From positions 52,408 to 116,407 of the forward strand of contig CANQQF010000001.1 of assembly GCA_947625985.1 (NCBI GenBank): DNA of 64,000 nt, read 5' to 3'. The stretch is from an uncultured Clostridia bacterium. Lineage in GTDB: Bacteria > Bacillota_A > Clostridia > TANB77 > CAG-508. The position numbers and the translations under genes were made by a program. Of this stretch, positions 1 to 8,994 are shown in pieces. The stretch's first letter is position 1. The number at the start of each line of letters is the position of its first letter. The notes beneath the pieces are model-generated. The model was not told where the DNA came from, did not search any database, and saw only the letters and a program-made list of their open reading frames with translations.

Positions 1-19
1 AACGTCTTTTATTTAATTA

Positions 20-3000
20 TTAGATTACATATTTTTTAATTAAGAATATTCCTCCGCCTAACATTACTAGTACTACCATTCCTAATCCTATATATAATTG
101 AACACGTCCTGTTACAATTGATAGAATTACTGGTGCATCATCTATATCATCTTCTCCTGGTTGTCTATTTCCTGGAATAGAGTCTACATCTGGTACTCCA
201 TACTCATTATAATCATCTGTTATTTCAGCTGTATTAGTTTTAAGTCCTAAATTTCCATCACCGTTTACCCATGTTAGTAATATTTCTATATCAGCATATT
301 CTCCTGGTTGTAATAATGTATCTTTTAATTGATCTGTTACTGCTACATTATTTCCTAAATATGTCCAGTTTGGATTTTCTGCTTCATTCATTTCTAATCC
401 CTCTGGTATGTAATCTGTTATTTCTGTTGCATATCCTGGAATACCTCCATCATTTCTAACACGTATTCCAAATTTAAATTTAACAGTTGTATTATCTACT
501 TTTTTCCTATTCAAGTCAACTTTTACTGTTTGTTCAGGATCATCTTCTGGTGTATGACCTGTTGGTTGTTGATATGTAACTCCATCTTCAATAACTATTA
601 CTTCTGATACCCATTTTCTCAAAGATAAGTCAAATATTTGTACTATAACTTTATCAAAATCATCATCATCTTCTTGCCCTGGTATATAGCTTCCTTTTTC
701 ATCATCTTTATATGATGGTTTATCATCTTCGTCTGGAACATTTACATTATCTTTTGATGAATCCCTATCTTCTGTTGGATTCTTATTTTCGTCTTGATAT
801 TCTGTGATATCAGCTATATTTGTTAATTTATAATTATTTTTTACTGAGTTTGACACTCTACATAATATTGGGACATCTTTATATGTTAATTGATATCCAT
901 TATCTGATTTCTCTGCTTTGGCAATTAATTGATCTGCTAAATATTTTGTTTTAACTGTAGTTTTATCTTCTTCTAATTCCCATCCATAATAATCGTTAAA
1001 TTCACCTTCAACGAATTCTAATCCATCTGGCAAATGATCTTTAATTTCTGCTGCATAACCATCAATATCACCTTCATTATATACTCTTATCATATAATAT
1101 ACGTAACTTCCAACTGTTACTGTTACAGGATCTTTTGATTGATTGTATTCAGCTGTTGTAATTAAATTTCCATCTTCTCCTAATGTATTTAATTTAGATG
1201 TATCTACTTGTGGAGCTCTTGTATAAACTCCATTTTCTTTCATTAAATAACTTGCTAAAGTTTCATCATCTATTGATGTTCCATAAGGTTCTGTTGTTAC
1301 TGCAACTATAAATTTTCTTAATGCTAAGTCAAATGATTCTAATATAACACTATCATAATCTTCATCATCTTCATATTTTTTCCACTCATCTGTTTTTGAG
1401 TCTCTATCTTCTTTAGGTTTTCCATCAGAGTCTGTACTTTCTGTTATAGCTGCCTCATTTCTAACGATATTTGATGAAGCTCCAGATTTAACTCTAAATA
1501 TAACTTGAACTTCTTTATATTTTAAATCAGCTGATGTTTTTGTTCCATCATTTTCTCCAAAAGCTTTTATTAAATTGCTTCCTGGTGTTGTTTCATTTTC
1601 TTTTGATAAATATGTTGTTGAAATTGTGCTCATATTTGTATCATAAGTCCACAATCTCTCTTGATTGAATTTAATTGCAGCTTTCTCTGCTGATGTAAAA
1701 CTATCATCTGCATCTAATTCTGCATCAGTCTTATCTGACCAAATAAATTCTAATCCTTCTGGAATATCCTCTGTTATTTTTGAAGCATATCCATCTACAT
1801 ATCCTTCATTAAATACCATGAATGTATATGTTATTAAATCTCCTGGTTTTACATATACTGGATCTTTATTAATATCATAGTTAGCTGTTGTATCACCATT
1901 TGTTATATTTAATCTACTAACATCTACACCTTTTAGTCTATCTTCAATATCACTATCATTTACTCTCGCAATTTTCTTAATTAATTTTAAGTCAAAATCT
2001 TCTGGTGCTGGCTCAATTGGTTTTATTACTACTCTTTCAAAATCGTCATCATCTTGTTGATGAGTTTCATATTGTTCCATATTATCTTTGTTTACACTTG
2101 GTGTTGTGCTTGGTTCTGAATCTCTGTCTTTTCCTCTTTCGCTTGTAATTGTTTCATTTGTTTCACTATTAACTTCTTCTGAAATCCAAGCCACATTTGT
2201 TAAAACTTTATTTCCAGTTTGGTTTGGTGTTGCTACAACTTCACAAATCATAGTAATTACTTCTGAATCTAAAGTTTCTCCTCCTGTATATGGATTCAAA
2301 TTATTTGTTTCAACTTTTGATAGTCTTAAAATATTTGAATCTGGATCATATTCATGATTATATCCTTGCGTAATTAACTCTTTAAATTGAATTCCTGTAG
2401 GTAATTGATCAACTAATTTTGTTGCCCTACCTGCATAATCTCCTTCATTATATACTATCAAATTATATGTTATTAAATCTCCTGTTTTTACTTCTATTGG
2501 AGTTTTATCATGTTCATAATTTGCAGTTGTTCCACTTCCATTTAATGGTGATGTATTTACTTGTGGAGTTCTTCCACTAACATCTGTATCATTTATTTTT
2601 GAAATATATTTTCTTAATGATAAATCGAATTCTTTATCTTCTTTAGGCTTTTCAATTTCTACTTTTTCAAAGTCATCATCATCTTGTTGACCTTTCCAAT
2701 ATTCATTTTCACCTGATACATTTGGATTATCTATATTTCCTTTATAATTGTTTTCGTCTTCATTTACTAATCCATCTGCACTTACTTGAGGTGCTGTTGA
2801 TGGTTGTGAATCTATATCAGGTTTTGAATCTTCTGGTTGAGAATCTTCTGATATCCATGCTACATTTGTAAGTACTTGGTCTTTATCTTCACTTGCTGTT
2901 GCTGTTACTTTGCATTTAATTTTCATTGTTGTTGATTGAGGATTTCCTGAACCTGAATATGCTGGTATATCTCCATTTGTATCAACACCTTCTATTCCAA

Positions 3001-5269
3001 CCTCGATTTCTTCAAATACTATTTTGTTTGTTTGCGTATCATAACTTCTTAATTTATAAGGTCCTTCAGCATATTTTCCTTTAGCTTCTTCTGTATAAGG
3101 TTCTCCTGTTGAATAATCAACTAATACTAAACCAGTTGGTAATTGATCTGTTATCTTTGTTGCTCTACCTGCTGTTTTACCTTCGTTATATACAGTTATG
3201 TTATATGTTATAATGTCTCCTTCTTTTACTTTTACTGGATCTTTTCTATGGTTGTATGTTGCTGTATGATTGCTTGCATCACTTCCATTTAATACATTAG
3301 TATTTGTAATTGATGGATTTCTTGGTCCTTCACTTATATTTGTACTACCATTTATTTCTGTTATATATTTTCTTAATGCTAAATCAAAAATTTCTTCTGC
3401 AGGTTTTTCTACAACTAATTTTTCATAATCATCATCATCTTGTTGATGATCATTATAATCTTCCATATTATCTTTATTAACATTTGGCTTTGTATCTGGC
3501 TGTGAATCTCTATCTACTGTTTCTCCAGTTTCTTCATTAACTGCTTCTGAAATCCATGCTACATTTGTTAGAGTCTTACTATCGCCTGATGTGATTGCAT
3601 CTGTTACCCTACATTTTATTGTAACTGTTTCTGAGTATAATGTACCTCCTGGCACATATTCATTTAAGTTATTAGTTCCTGTTTTAGTTAATACTAACAA
3701 TTTCGTTGTAGGATTATATTCATGTGTATATCCTGTAGATACTAATGATTCAAACTCTAGACCTTCTGGTAATTGGTCTGTTATCTTTGTTGCTCTACCT
3801 TTAACACTTCCTTCATTATAAACTGTAAGGTTATATGTTATTATATCTCCTACTTTAACTTTTAATGGCTCTTTCTTATGAGTATAAGTTGCTGTTGTTC
3901 CAGTTCCATTGTCTAAATTTTCTTTATTTATACTTGGTTCTCTTTTTTCTTCTCCTTCTATATCTTCTACTGGTACATCATTTAAATGAGTAATATATTT
4001 TCTTAATGCTAAATCGAAATCTTTTGGTAGTTTAGCTGTTAATTCTGTTGGGACATTTTGTGGTCCTTTATCTATTTCAACAAGTGGTTGTTCTTCATCA
4101 CTTGTTTCTGATGTCCACAATGTCATTGTTGTAGATTGATATTGAACATTAAACTTAATGTTTAAATCAGTTCCAACATTAGCACTTTTTGGTATTGAAA
4201 TATAGAAAGTTCCACCATTTTTCATGTTATCTAATGATGAGTTCTCTTTTCTTTCATTTAAAATAGTATAATTTATATTATTATTCTTACCATCTGAAAT
4301 TGTTAATGATAATGTTGACGCTAAACTGCTATTTTTTTCAGCTGTTATAGGTCCTATTATCCAATTATTTCCTTCTAATTCTGTATTTAGTGGAGAATTC
4401 CCTTTAATAACTACTGGTTGACCTGGTAATTTTCCATCAGCATAATTGTTTGCGTTTTCTTCTGCTATATGTATAAGGTATTTATATAAATCTTTTGCCA
4501 TTTCATTTCTTTGAAAACCTTCTCCAGCTCTAGAATTTCCTCCGACTTTTTTATAATCTGTTAATTGTTTATAAGTTCCTGCTAATTCTCCTGATTCTGC
4601 TGTAACCCATAACCATGCTGAGTCTTCAGTTTTATTATATTTACTTGTTCCATAGATTTTGAAGTTTGTATAATACCATAATGCTGCTTGTTGAACTGCT
4701 TCAATATCATCATCACTTAGCTCATATTCATACTCAAAATAATAATCATCTTCTGCATATTCAGCTGCTGCATCTATTAATGTCTTTTTATAACTTACAT
4801 CTGATTTTCCTGGTATATACATTGCATCTAATAATGCTAATATTTGATTATATGTTGTACCATTATTATGTTCAACTAAATTTGAATATACTGTTGCATC
4901 TTTACCTGTTCCTAGTTGTTTTATATCATTTCTTTGAGTTAACATATCATAATAATTTTGATACTCATCCTTGTCATTAGTTCCTTCTTCAAAACCAAAA
5001 CCAGCATATAAACAATATAATGCTAATTGTGGTGACATTGGACTATTAGAACCTGAATTTTCATATCTTTGGAAATTCCAAAGTGGTGAACCTCCAGCAT
5101 TATAGTCACCAATAGAGTATCCTAAGCCTTCCTCTGTTCTTGTTCTAATTTTTGAAATTCCATACCATCTTGATGGAGTTGCTACTGCCGCATACCCTAT
5201 TGTTTGTATTGCAATTATTAAAACTAAGAATAACATTGCAGTTATCATTAACATTTTTCTAAATTTCAT
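20..5269 (-). CDS. Thioester-domain surface adhesin with six DUF11-like repeats
   Basis: A 1749-residue secreted protein, probably a cell-wall-linked adhesin. Residues 1-28 form a signal peptide. The N-terminal domain (about 35-330) has the hallmarks of Gram-positive thioester domains: YCLY with Cys86, and a VQQAALW motif whose Gln194 fits the QxA-hydrophobic-W pattern. Cys and Gln would form an internal thioester able to bond covalently to a host or partner surface. Six repeats of about 210-250 residues follow, starting FDLALRK or a variant near 420, 628, 882, 1090, 1314 and 1548. Each holds a DUF11/isopeptide-D2-like core (DIITYNxTVYNEG, ITDQLPxGL, LTNVAWISE) and most end in acidic QDDDDFE. 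The C-terminus is SIVTG (1717-1721), one membrane segment and KKYVI. AAGGAGAG lies 8 bases before the ATG. The repeat fold is family knowledge; covalent adhesion is inferred. Confidence 0.85.
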   Translation of the reverse strand: MKFRKMLMITAMLFLVLIIAIQTIGYAAVATPSRWYGISKIRTRTEEGLGYSIGDYNAGGSPLWNFQRYENSGSNSPMSPQLALYCLYAGFGFEEGTNDKDEYQNYYDMLTQRNDIKQLGTGKDATVYSNLVEHNNGTTYNQILALLDAMYIPGKSDVSYKKTLIDAAAEYAEDDYYFEYEYELSDDDIEAVQQAALWYYTNFKIYGTSKYNKTEDSAWLWVTAESGELAGTYKQLTDYKKVGGNSRAGEGFQRNEMAKDLYKYLIHIAEENANNYADGKLPGQPVVIKGNSPLNTELEGNNWIIGPITAEKNSSLASTLSLTISDGKNNNINYTILNERKENSSLDNMKNGGTFYISIPKSANVGTDLNIKFNVQYQSTTMTLWTSETSDEEQPLVEIDKGPQNVPTELTAKLPKDFDLALRKYITHLNDVPVEDIEGEEKREPSINKENLDNGTGTTATYTHKKEPLKVKVGDIITYNLTVYNEGSVKGRATKITDQLPEGLEFESLVSTGYTHEYNPTTKLLVLTKTGTNNLNEYVPGGTLYSETVTIKCRVTDAITSGDSKTLTNVAWISEAVNEETGETVDRDSQPDTKPNVNKDNMEDYNDHQQDDDDYEKLVVEKPAEEIFDLALRKYITEINGSTNISEGPRNPSITNTNVLNGSDASNHTATYNHRKDPVKVKEGDIITYNITVYNEGKTAGRATKITDQLPTGLVLVDYSTGEPYTEEAKGKYAEGPYKLRSYDTQTNKIVFEEIEVGIEGVDTNGDIPAYSGSGNPQSTTMKIKCKVTATASEDKDQVLTNVAWISEDSQPEDSKPDIDSQPSTAPQVSADGLVNEDENNYKGNIDNPNVSGENEYWKGQQDDDDFEKVEIEKPKEDKEFDLSLRKYISKINDTDVSGRTPQVNTSPLNGSGTTANYEHDKTPIEVKTGDLITYNLIVYNEGDYAGRATKLVDQLPTGIQFKELITQGYNHEYDPDSNILRLSKVETNNLNPYTGGETLDSEVITMICEVVATPNQTGNKVLTNVAWISEEVNSETNETITSERGKDRDSEPSTTPSVNKDNMEQYETHQQDDDDFERVVIKPIEPAPEDFDLKLIKKIARVNDSDIEDRLKGVDVSRLNITNGDTTANYDINKDPVYVKPGDLITYTFMVFNEGYVDGYASKITEDIPEGLEFIWSDKTDAELDADDSFTSAEKAAIKFNQERLWTYDTNMSTISTTYLSKENETTPGSNLIKAFGENDGTKTSADLKYKEVQVIFRVKSGASSNIVRNEAAITESTDSDGKPKEDRDSKTDEWKKYEDDEDYDSVILESFDLALRKFIVAVTTEPYGTSIDDETLASYLMKENGVYTRAPQVDTSKLNTLGEDGNLITTAEYNQSKDPVTVTVGSYVYYMIRVYNEGDIDGYAAEIKDHLPDGLEFVEGEFNDYYGWELEEDKTTVKTKYLADQLIAKAEKSDNGYQLTYKDVPILCRVSNSVKNNYKLTNIADITEYQDENKNPTEDRDSSKDNVNVPDEDDKPSYKDDEKGSYIPGQEDDDDFDKVIVQIFDLSLRKWVSEVIVIEDGVTYQQPTGHTPEDDPEQTVKVDLNRKKVDNTTVKFKFGIRVRNDGGIPGYATEITDYIPEGLEMNEAENPNWTYLGNNVAVTDQLKDTLLQPGEYADIEILLTWVNGDGNLGLKTNTAEITDDYNEYGVPDVDSIPGNRQPGEDDIDDAPVILSIVTGRVQLYIGLGMVVLVMLGGGIFLIKKYVI

Positions 5270-5316
5270 ACAAAATCTCTCCTTAATAAAATATATAATG
5301 ATACTTCCATATCATC

Positions 5317-5344
5317 ATTGTACTACTTATTTTTTTAAAGTCAA
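5317..5344 (-). promoter_or_regulatory. SigA-type promoter of the thioester adhesin gene
   Basis: On the minus strand, TTGACT (5339-5344) and TACAAT (5317-5322) are separated by 16 bp and lie about 50 bp before the start codon. A TTCCGTAGTA motif at about 5393-5402 lies 50 bp further upstream and recurs before other giant surface genes. The 294-bp gap to the divergent carboxypeptidase gene holds nothing else I recognise. Confidence 0.7.
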
Positions 5345-5563
5345 TAGACTTTTTTGGCACTTTTTTATCTGTTTTTAATTAAATTTATGTGGTACTACGG
5401 AATAAAGGGTTTTAAGGTTTTTCCACAATTATACCACTATATTACAATTATATTACATTTTTTTGAAAAAATCAAGGTTTTATGTAGTTTATTTGGGTAT
5501 TTTTTATTTTTTCTTTATTCATAACTTATTTTATTTACTCATAAACTTAATATTGGTGATGAT

Positions 5564-6740
5564 ATGTATAAAAACTTTATATTTACTATTTTTTTCTCAT
5601 TCTTATTTATAATATCTATAGTTTGTCCTAGTTATGCAAACTCCGATATTCCTTCAATTAATTCCAGATCTGCTATTATATTTGATAGAAACTCTCGGCA
5701 CTGTTCTGTATGAGAAAAACGCCTATAATAAAGTCAAAATGGCTTCTACTACAAAAATTATGACTGCAACAATTGTTATTGAGAACTGTAATTTAAACGA
5801 AGTTGTTACTGTTTCTAAAAAAGCTGCTAGTACTGGCGGTTCACGAGTTGGACTAAAAACTGGAGATAAAGTAAGTGTTAATGATCTTCTCTATGGCTTA
5901 ATGCTTTTTTCTGGAAATGATACAGCTGTTGCTCTAGCTGAGCATGTTGCTGGAAGTGTAGATAACTTTGCAGAAATGATGAATAATAAAGCTTCTGAAT
6001 TAGGATTAAAAAATTCTCATTTTAAAACCCCTCATGGTCTAGACAAAGAAGATCACTATACTACAGCTTACGAATTGTCTATTTTATCTGATTATGCATT
6101 AAAAAATAAAACCTTTGCTACTATAGTAAGTACTAAAACAGCTACTATTAATATAAATGGTAATCCCAAAACAATTAATAACACAAATGAATTACTTGGA
6201 AACTTAAATGGAATATATGGAATTAAAACAGGTTTTACAAACGGTGCTAATAGATGTTTAGTAACTGCATGTAAACGTGATAATTTAGATATAATTTGTG
6301 TCGTCCTAGGTGCTGATACTAAAAAATTCAGAACTAATGATAGTATCAAATTAATCGAATATACCTTTGCAAATTTCACACCAATAAATATATCAGAAAT
6401 AGCACGAAAAAAATTTGAGGATTGGAAAAAAGAAAATTTAAATGATTTTAATATTTATAAACTTTCTTCCCTATCACCAAATTTAGATTTAATTTTAAAC
6501 ACTGAAGAAAACGATATTATTATCCCTATTGAAAATTCAAAAAAAGATTACTTGAATTTTAATGTAACTTGTGAAAAAAATCTCATTTCACCTATTAATG
6601 CAAATACATGCATAGGATCTTTAAGCATTTCTTCTGAAGATAAAACGATATTCAAAAGAGATATTTTACTAAAAAATGATATATATAATAAGAAGGTTTT
6701 TGAATATTTTATCGAAATATTAAAAAAATTGCCGGTATAA
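5564..6740 (+). CDS. D-alanyl-D-alanine carboxypeptidase (DacF/PBP5-like), frameshifted
   Basis: A serine-type D-Ala-D-Ala carboxypeptidase that trims peptidoglycan stem peptides outside the membrane. It shows the penicillin-binding triad: STTK (about residues 61-64), SGN (about 116) and KTG (about 220). The frame starting at ATG 5564 encodes a clear signal peptide (MYKNFIFTIFFSFLF... PSYANS) but hits a stop at once after FDRNSRHCSV. The next frame continues as TVLYEKNAYNK, the expected sequence. Removing one C near 5699 joins them into a 391-residue protein of normal family length. As written, translation could only begin downstream, without a signal peptide. This is either a sequencing or assembly indel or a pseudogene. 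It is the only plus-strand gene in the window and diverges from the thioester adhesin. Confidence 0.85.
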
Positions 6741-6752
6741 GGCAATTTTTAT
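6722..6752. terminator. Bidirectional Rho-independent terminator
   Basis: AAAAATTGCC and GGCAATTTTT form a hairpin overlapping the carboxypeptidase stop codon, with T-rich flanks on both strands. It can serve both this gene and the convergent membrane-protein gene. Confidence 0.8.
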
Positions 6753-7306
6753 TTTACTATATATCCAATTATTACACTAACAAAATCAACTAACATAACC
6801 ATAATAATTAATATAGAGAAATTTTTTAAATATGTATCTTTAATTTTTGTAGAAATCTTTTGTAGTATAGGTTGAATAATGTAAACAAATATCATTCCAC
6901 CTAATGCTAATAATGAACTATTTCTTAGAGAAATTCTGCCATTAAGGTTAAAAGCATCATAACTATAATCCCACCATCTTTTATGAAATATTAGTTCCAT
7001 AATATAGCTAGCAAAAAACTCCACTGCTGAGACAATTATTAATATAGCTATAAAAACGATTATTGGTGTTATATTTATTTTTCCAATTTTTATTTTTTTA
7101 CTCATTAATTTTCTTAATGAAAAAATTAATATTAATGCTCCAAATCCATATATTGGTAAATAAAATCCATGCAAAAAACCTCTATTTACAAATCCATTTC
7201 CAATAGCAAATTCCCATATAACTTCATATATCCATCCTATTACGCAATATATAAAAAAACAAAAAACATAAAAATACCATTTATTTGTAATATTATTTTT
7301 TTCCAT
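6749..7306 (-). CDS. Putative ABC-transporter type IV family membrane protein (ABC_trans_CmpB-like)
   Basis: An integral membrane protein of 185 residues with about five hydrophobic segments. The motif FVNRGFLHGFYLPIYGFGAL near residue 40 is characteristic of the Firmicutes family called ABC_trans_CmpB; its transport role is unproven. The start MEKNNITNKW is chosen because GAAAGGA lies 6 bases upstream. A longer open frame begins 87 bases earlier but runs through the terminator hairpin at 7338-7380, so it is not credible. The gene is downstream of acpP but separated from it by that terminator. Function beyond membrane location is unknown. Confidence 0.75.
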   Translation of the reverse strand: MEKNNITNKWYFYVFCFFIYCVIGWIYEVIWEFAIGNGFVNRGFLHGFYLPIYGFGALILIFSLRKLMSKKIKIGKINITPIIVFIAILIIVSAVEFFASYIMELIFHKRWWDYSYDAFNLNGRISLRNSSLLALGGMIFVYIIQPILQKISTKIKDTYLKNFSILIIMVMLVDFVSVIIGYIVK

Positions 7307-7337
7307 TGTTTTTCCTTTCAATATTTTATTTCTAAAC

Positions 7338-7380
7338 AAAAAAAGATTAGATTTTGTCTTACCAAAACCTAATCTTTTTT
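7338..7380 (-). terminator. Rho-independent terminator after acpP
   Basis: On the minus strand, AAAAGATTAGGTTTTG pairs with CAAAATCTAATCTTTT and is followed by T7. It lies just before the ribosome-binding site of the CmpB-like gene. Confidence 0.75.
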
Positions 7381-7390
7381 GTACTACAAG

Positions 7391-7427
7391 CAAAGTTGGA
7401 ACAAAATTAGAGATTTTGACAACTTTG
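7391..7427. repeat. Small palindromic element, copy 1
   Basis: CAAAGTTG and CAACTTTG, plus inner CAAAAT and ATTTTG, form a 37-base hairpin without a U-tract. It resembles the hairpin at 8925-8969 in arms and inner stem. The two copies bracket acpP-plsX. Confidence 0.5.
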
Positions 7428-7453
7428 ATTTATTTGTGGTAAAACCACTTCAA

Positions 7454-7696
7454 TTATTTTACATTTTCTTTTATGTATTCTACAACATCTTCTACAGTTA
7501 CAACTTTTTCTGCATCAGAATCTGGTATTTCAATATCAAATTCTTCCTCTAATGCCATTATCAATTCTACGATATCTAAAGAATCTGCTCCTAAATCATC
7601 AATAAAAGATGCTTCCATTGTTATAGATGAATCAGATACACCTAATTGTTCTACTATAATTTCTTTTACTTTCTCTAATACTTCTTCTGAACTCAT
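7454..7696 (-). CDS. acpP: Acyl carrier protein
   Basis: An 80-residue acidic acyl carrier protein, the cytoplasmic carrier of growing fatty-acyl chains. Ser39 in the [10 protein letters not shown] motif is the 4'-phosphopantetheine attachment site. Length and the four-helix pattern fit the family. ATG 7696 (MSSEEVLEK) is preferred over an in-frame TTG 24 bases upstream because AGGAGGTG overlaps that TTG region; the spacing to the ATG is then rather long (about 13 bases). The gene follows plsX on the same strand, a usual phospholipid-synthesis pairing, and also has its own promoter at 7768-7796. Confidence 0.95.
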   Translation of the reverse strand: MSSEEVLEKVKEIIVEQLGVSDSSITMEASFIDDLGADSLDIVELIMALEEEFDIEIPDSDAEKVVTVEDVVEYIKENVK

Positions 7697-7767
7697 TACT
7701 TCGAGTTCACCTCCTCTCAAGTTTTTAATGCTTTATTCGTATAATTGCTTTATTTAATTATATATCC

Positions 7768-7796
7768 TTTATAATATATGTTATTACTTTTGTCAA
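7768..7796 (-). promoter_or_regulatory. SigA promoter of acpP
   Basis: TTGACA (7791-7796) and TATAAA (7768-7773) are separated by 17 bp on the minus strand, in the gap between plsX and acpP. This suggests that acpP can be expressed above the level of plsX. Confidence 0.75.
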
Positions 7797-7808
7797 GTAA
7801 AAATTATA

Positions 7809-8840
7809 TTATTTTTTATTTTGTACTGATTGTTCAAATTGTTCTTTCATTTTTTCTACTGCTTTGTTTTCTACAAATTTTTCAGCTTGTATTATTGTAT
7901 ATTCAAATAGAAGTTTATCACTACTTCCATGTGCTTTAACAACTGGTTTCTTTACCCCTAGAAATAAAGCTCCACCGTATGATTTATAGTCTAATGTTTT
8001 TGAAAATCTTTTTATACCTGGTAATGCTGGAAGTGCAGCTAATTTTGATAATAAATTTTTTGTTAGGCTTTCTGTAAGTGTTGTTTTTACAAGTTTCCCA
8101 ACTCCTTCTGTTACTTTTAAGAAAACATTACCTGTAAATCCATCTGTAACAATTGCATCAATTTCACCTGAAAAAGCATCTCTACCTTCTACATTTCCTA
8201 CAAAGTTAATTCCTAATTCTTCGGACTTTTCTTTTAGTAATTGATAACTTTCTCTAACTAAATCATTTCCTTTAGTTTCTTCTGTTCCTATATTCAACAG
8301 TCCTATTCTAGGTTCTTTAATTTTCAAAGTATTCTTCATATATATACTAGACATCTGAGCAAACTGTAATAAATTTATAGGCTTACAATTTGTATTTGAA
8401 CCGGCATCTATTAACAACAATTGCCCCTTATGAGCTGGTAACATTCCTGCTAATGCTGGTCTGTCTACACCTCTTATTCTTCCTACTAATAATGTTGCTC
8501 CTGTTAATAACGCTCCTGAATTTCCTGCCGAAATAAACACATCTCCTTCATCTTGCTTTAACATTTTAAATCCAACAACCATGGAAGAATCTTTTTTATG
8601 TTTTATCGCTAATGTTGGCGTATCACACATTTCAATTGTTTCTGTTGCATTTTTTATTGATAATCGATTTGAAACCTCTTCTATTTCCTTTCCTGAAAAC
8701 TCTTTTATTTTACTTCTAATAACTTCTTCTTTTCCTACTAATACAATTTCTGCTTTAATTTTATTTATTGCGTTTAGTGCACCTTGTATATTAGCATCTG
8801 GTGCATTGTCTCCACCCATAGCGTCTAATATAATCTTCAT
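7809..8840 (-). CDS. plsX: Phosphate acyltransferase PlsX
   Basis: This 343-residue enzyme makes acyl-phosphate from acyl-ACP and phosphate, the first step of the PlsX/PlsY route to phosphatidic acid at the inner membrane face. The N-terminus MKIILDAMGGDNAP is diagnostic, and conserved segments SAGNSGALL, GNVEGRD and DGFTGNV follow in order. Length is normal. AAGGAGG lies 7 bases before the ATG. It sits immediately upstream of acpP, whose product supplies its substrate. It was probably placed beside the surface-protein genes by chance; no functional link is evident. Confidence 0.96.
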   Translation of the reverse strand: MKIILDAMGGDNAPDANIQGALNAINKIKAEIVLVGKEEVIRSKIKEFSGKEIEEVSNRLSIKNATETIEMCDTPTLAIKHKKDSSMVVGFKMLKQDEGDVFISAGNSGALLTGATLLVGRIRGVDRPALAGMLPAHKGQLLLIDAGSNTNCKPINLLQFAQMSSIYMKNTLKIKEPRIGLLNIGTEETKGNDLVRESYQLLKEKSEELGINFVGNVEGRDAFSGEIDAIVTDGFTGNVFLKVTEGVGKLVKTTLTESLTKNLLSKLAALPALPGIKRFSKTLDYKSYGGALFLGVKKPVVKAHGSSDKLLFEYTIIQAEKFVENKAVEKMKEQFEQSVQNKK

Positions 8841-8924
8841 TAATATTCCTCCTTAAGCTTATCTATTAAAATATATTTCTGCTGAACATATTGTATTATT
8901 CTTTTTGTAAAAAAGCAATAGCAA

Positions 8925-8981
8925 AATTAAAGTTGGAGAAAAATCTTTGATTTTGCCCCAACTTTAATTACTTTGTAATTA
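8925..8981 (-). terminator. Hairpin after the 229-residue anchor gene; palindromic element copy 2
   Basis: AATTAAAGTTGG pairs with CCAACTTTAATT (8958-8969), with inner GAAAAATC/GATTTT pairing and an overlapping small hairpin (AATTACTTTGTAATT). It lies 14 bases past the stop of the upstream gene and probably ends that transcript, although the T-tract is short. It resembles the hairpin at 7391-7427. Confidence 0.5.
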
Positions 8982-8994
8982 AACTAAAACCTAT

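Noticed and set aside
5130..5269. Classical LPXTG signals in the surface proteins
   Set aside because: None of the anchored C-termini contains LPxTG; only S[IV]xTG is seen, which is reported as a separate hypothesis.
7307..7393. Longer N-terminus for the CmpB-like membrane protein
   Set aside because: The upstream codons lie in the acpP terminator hairpin, and the better ribosome-binding site precedes the internal ATG at 7306.
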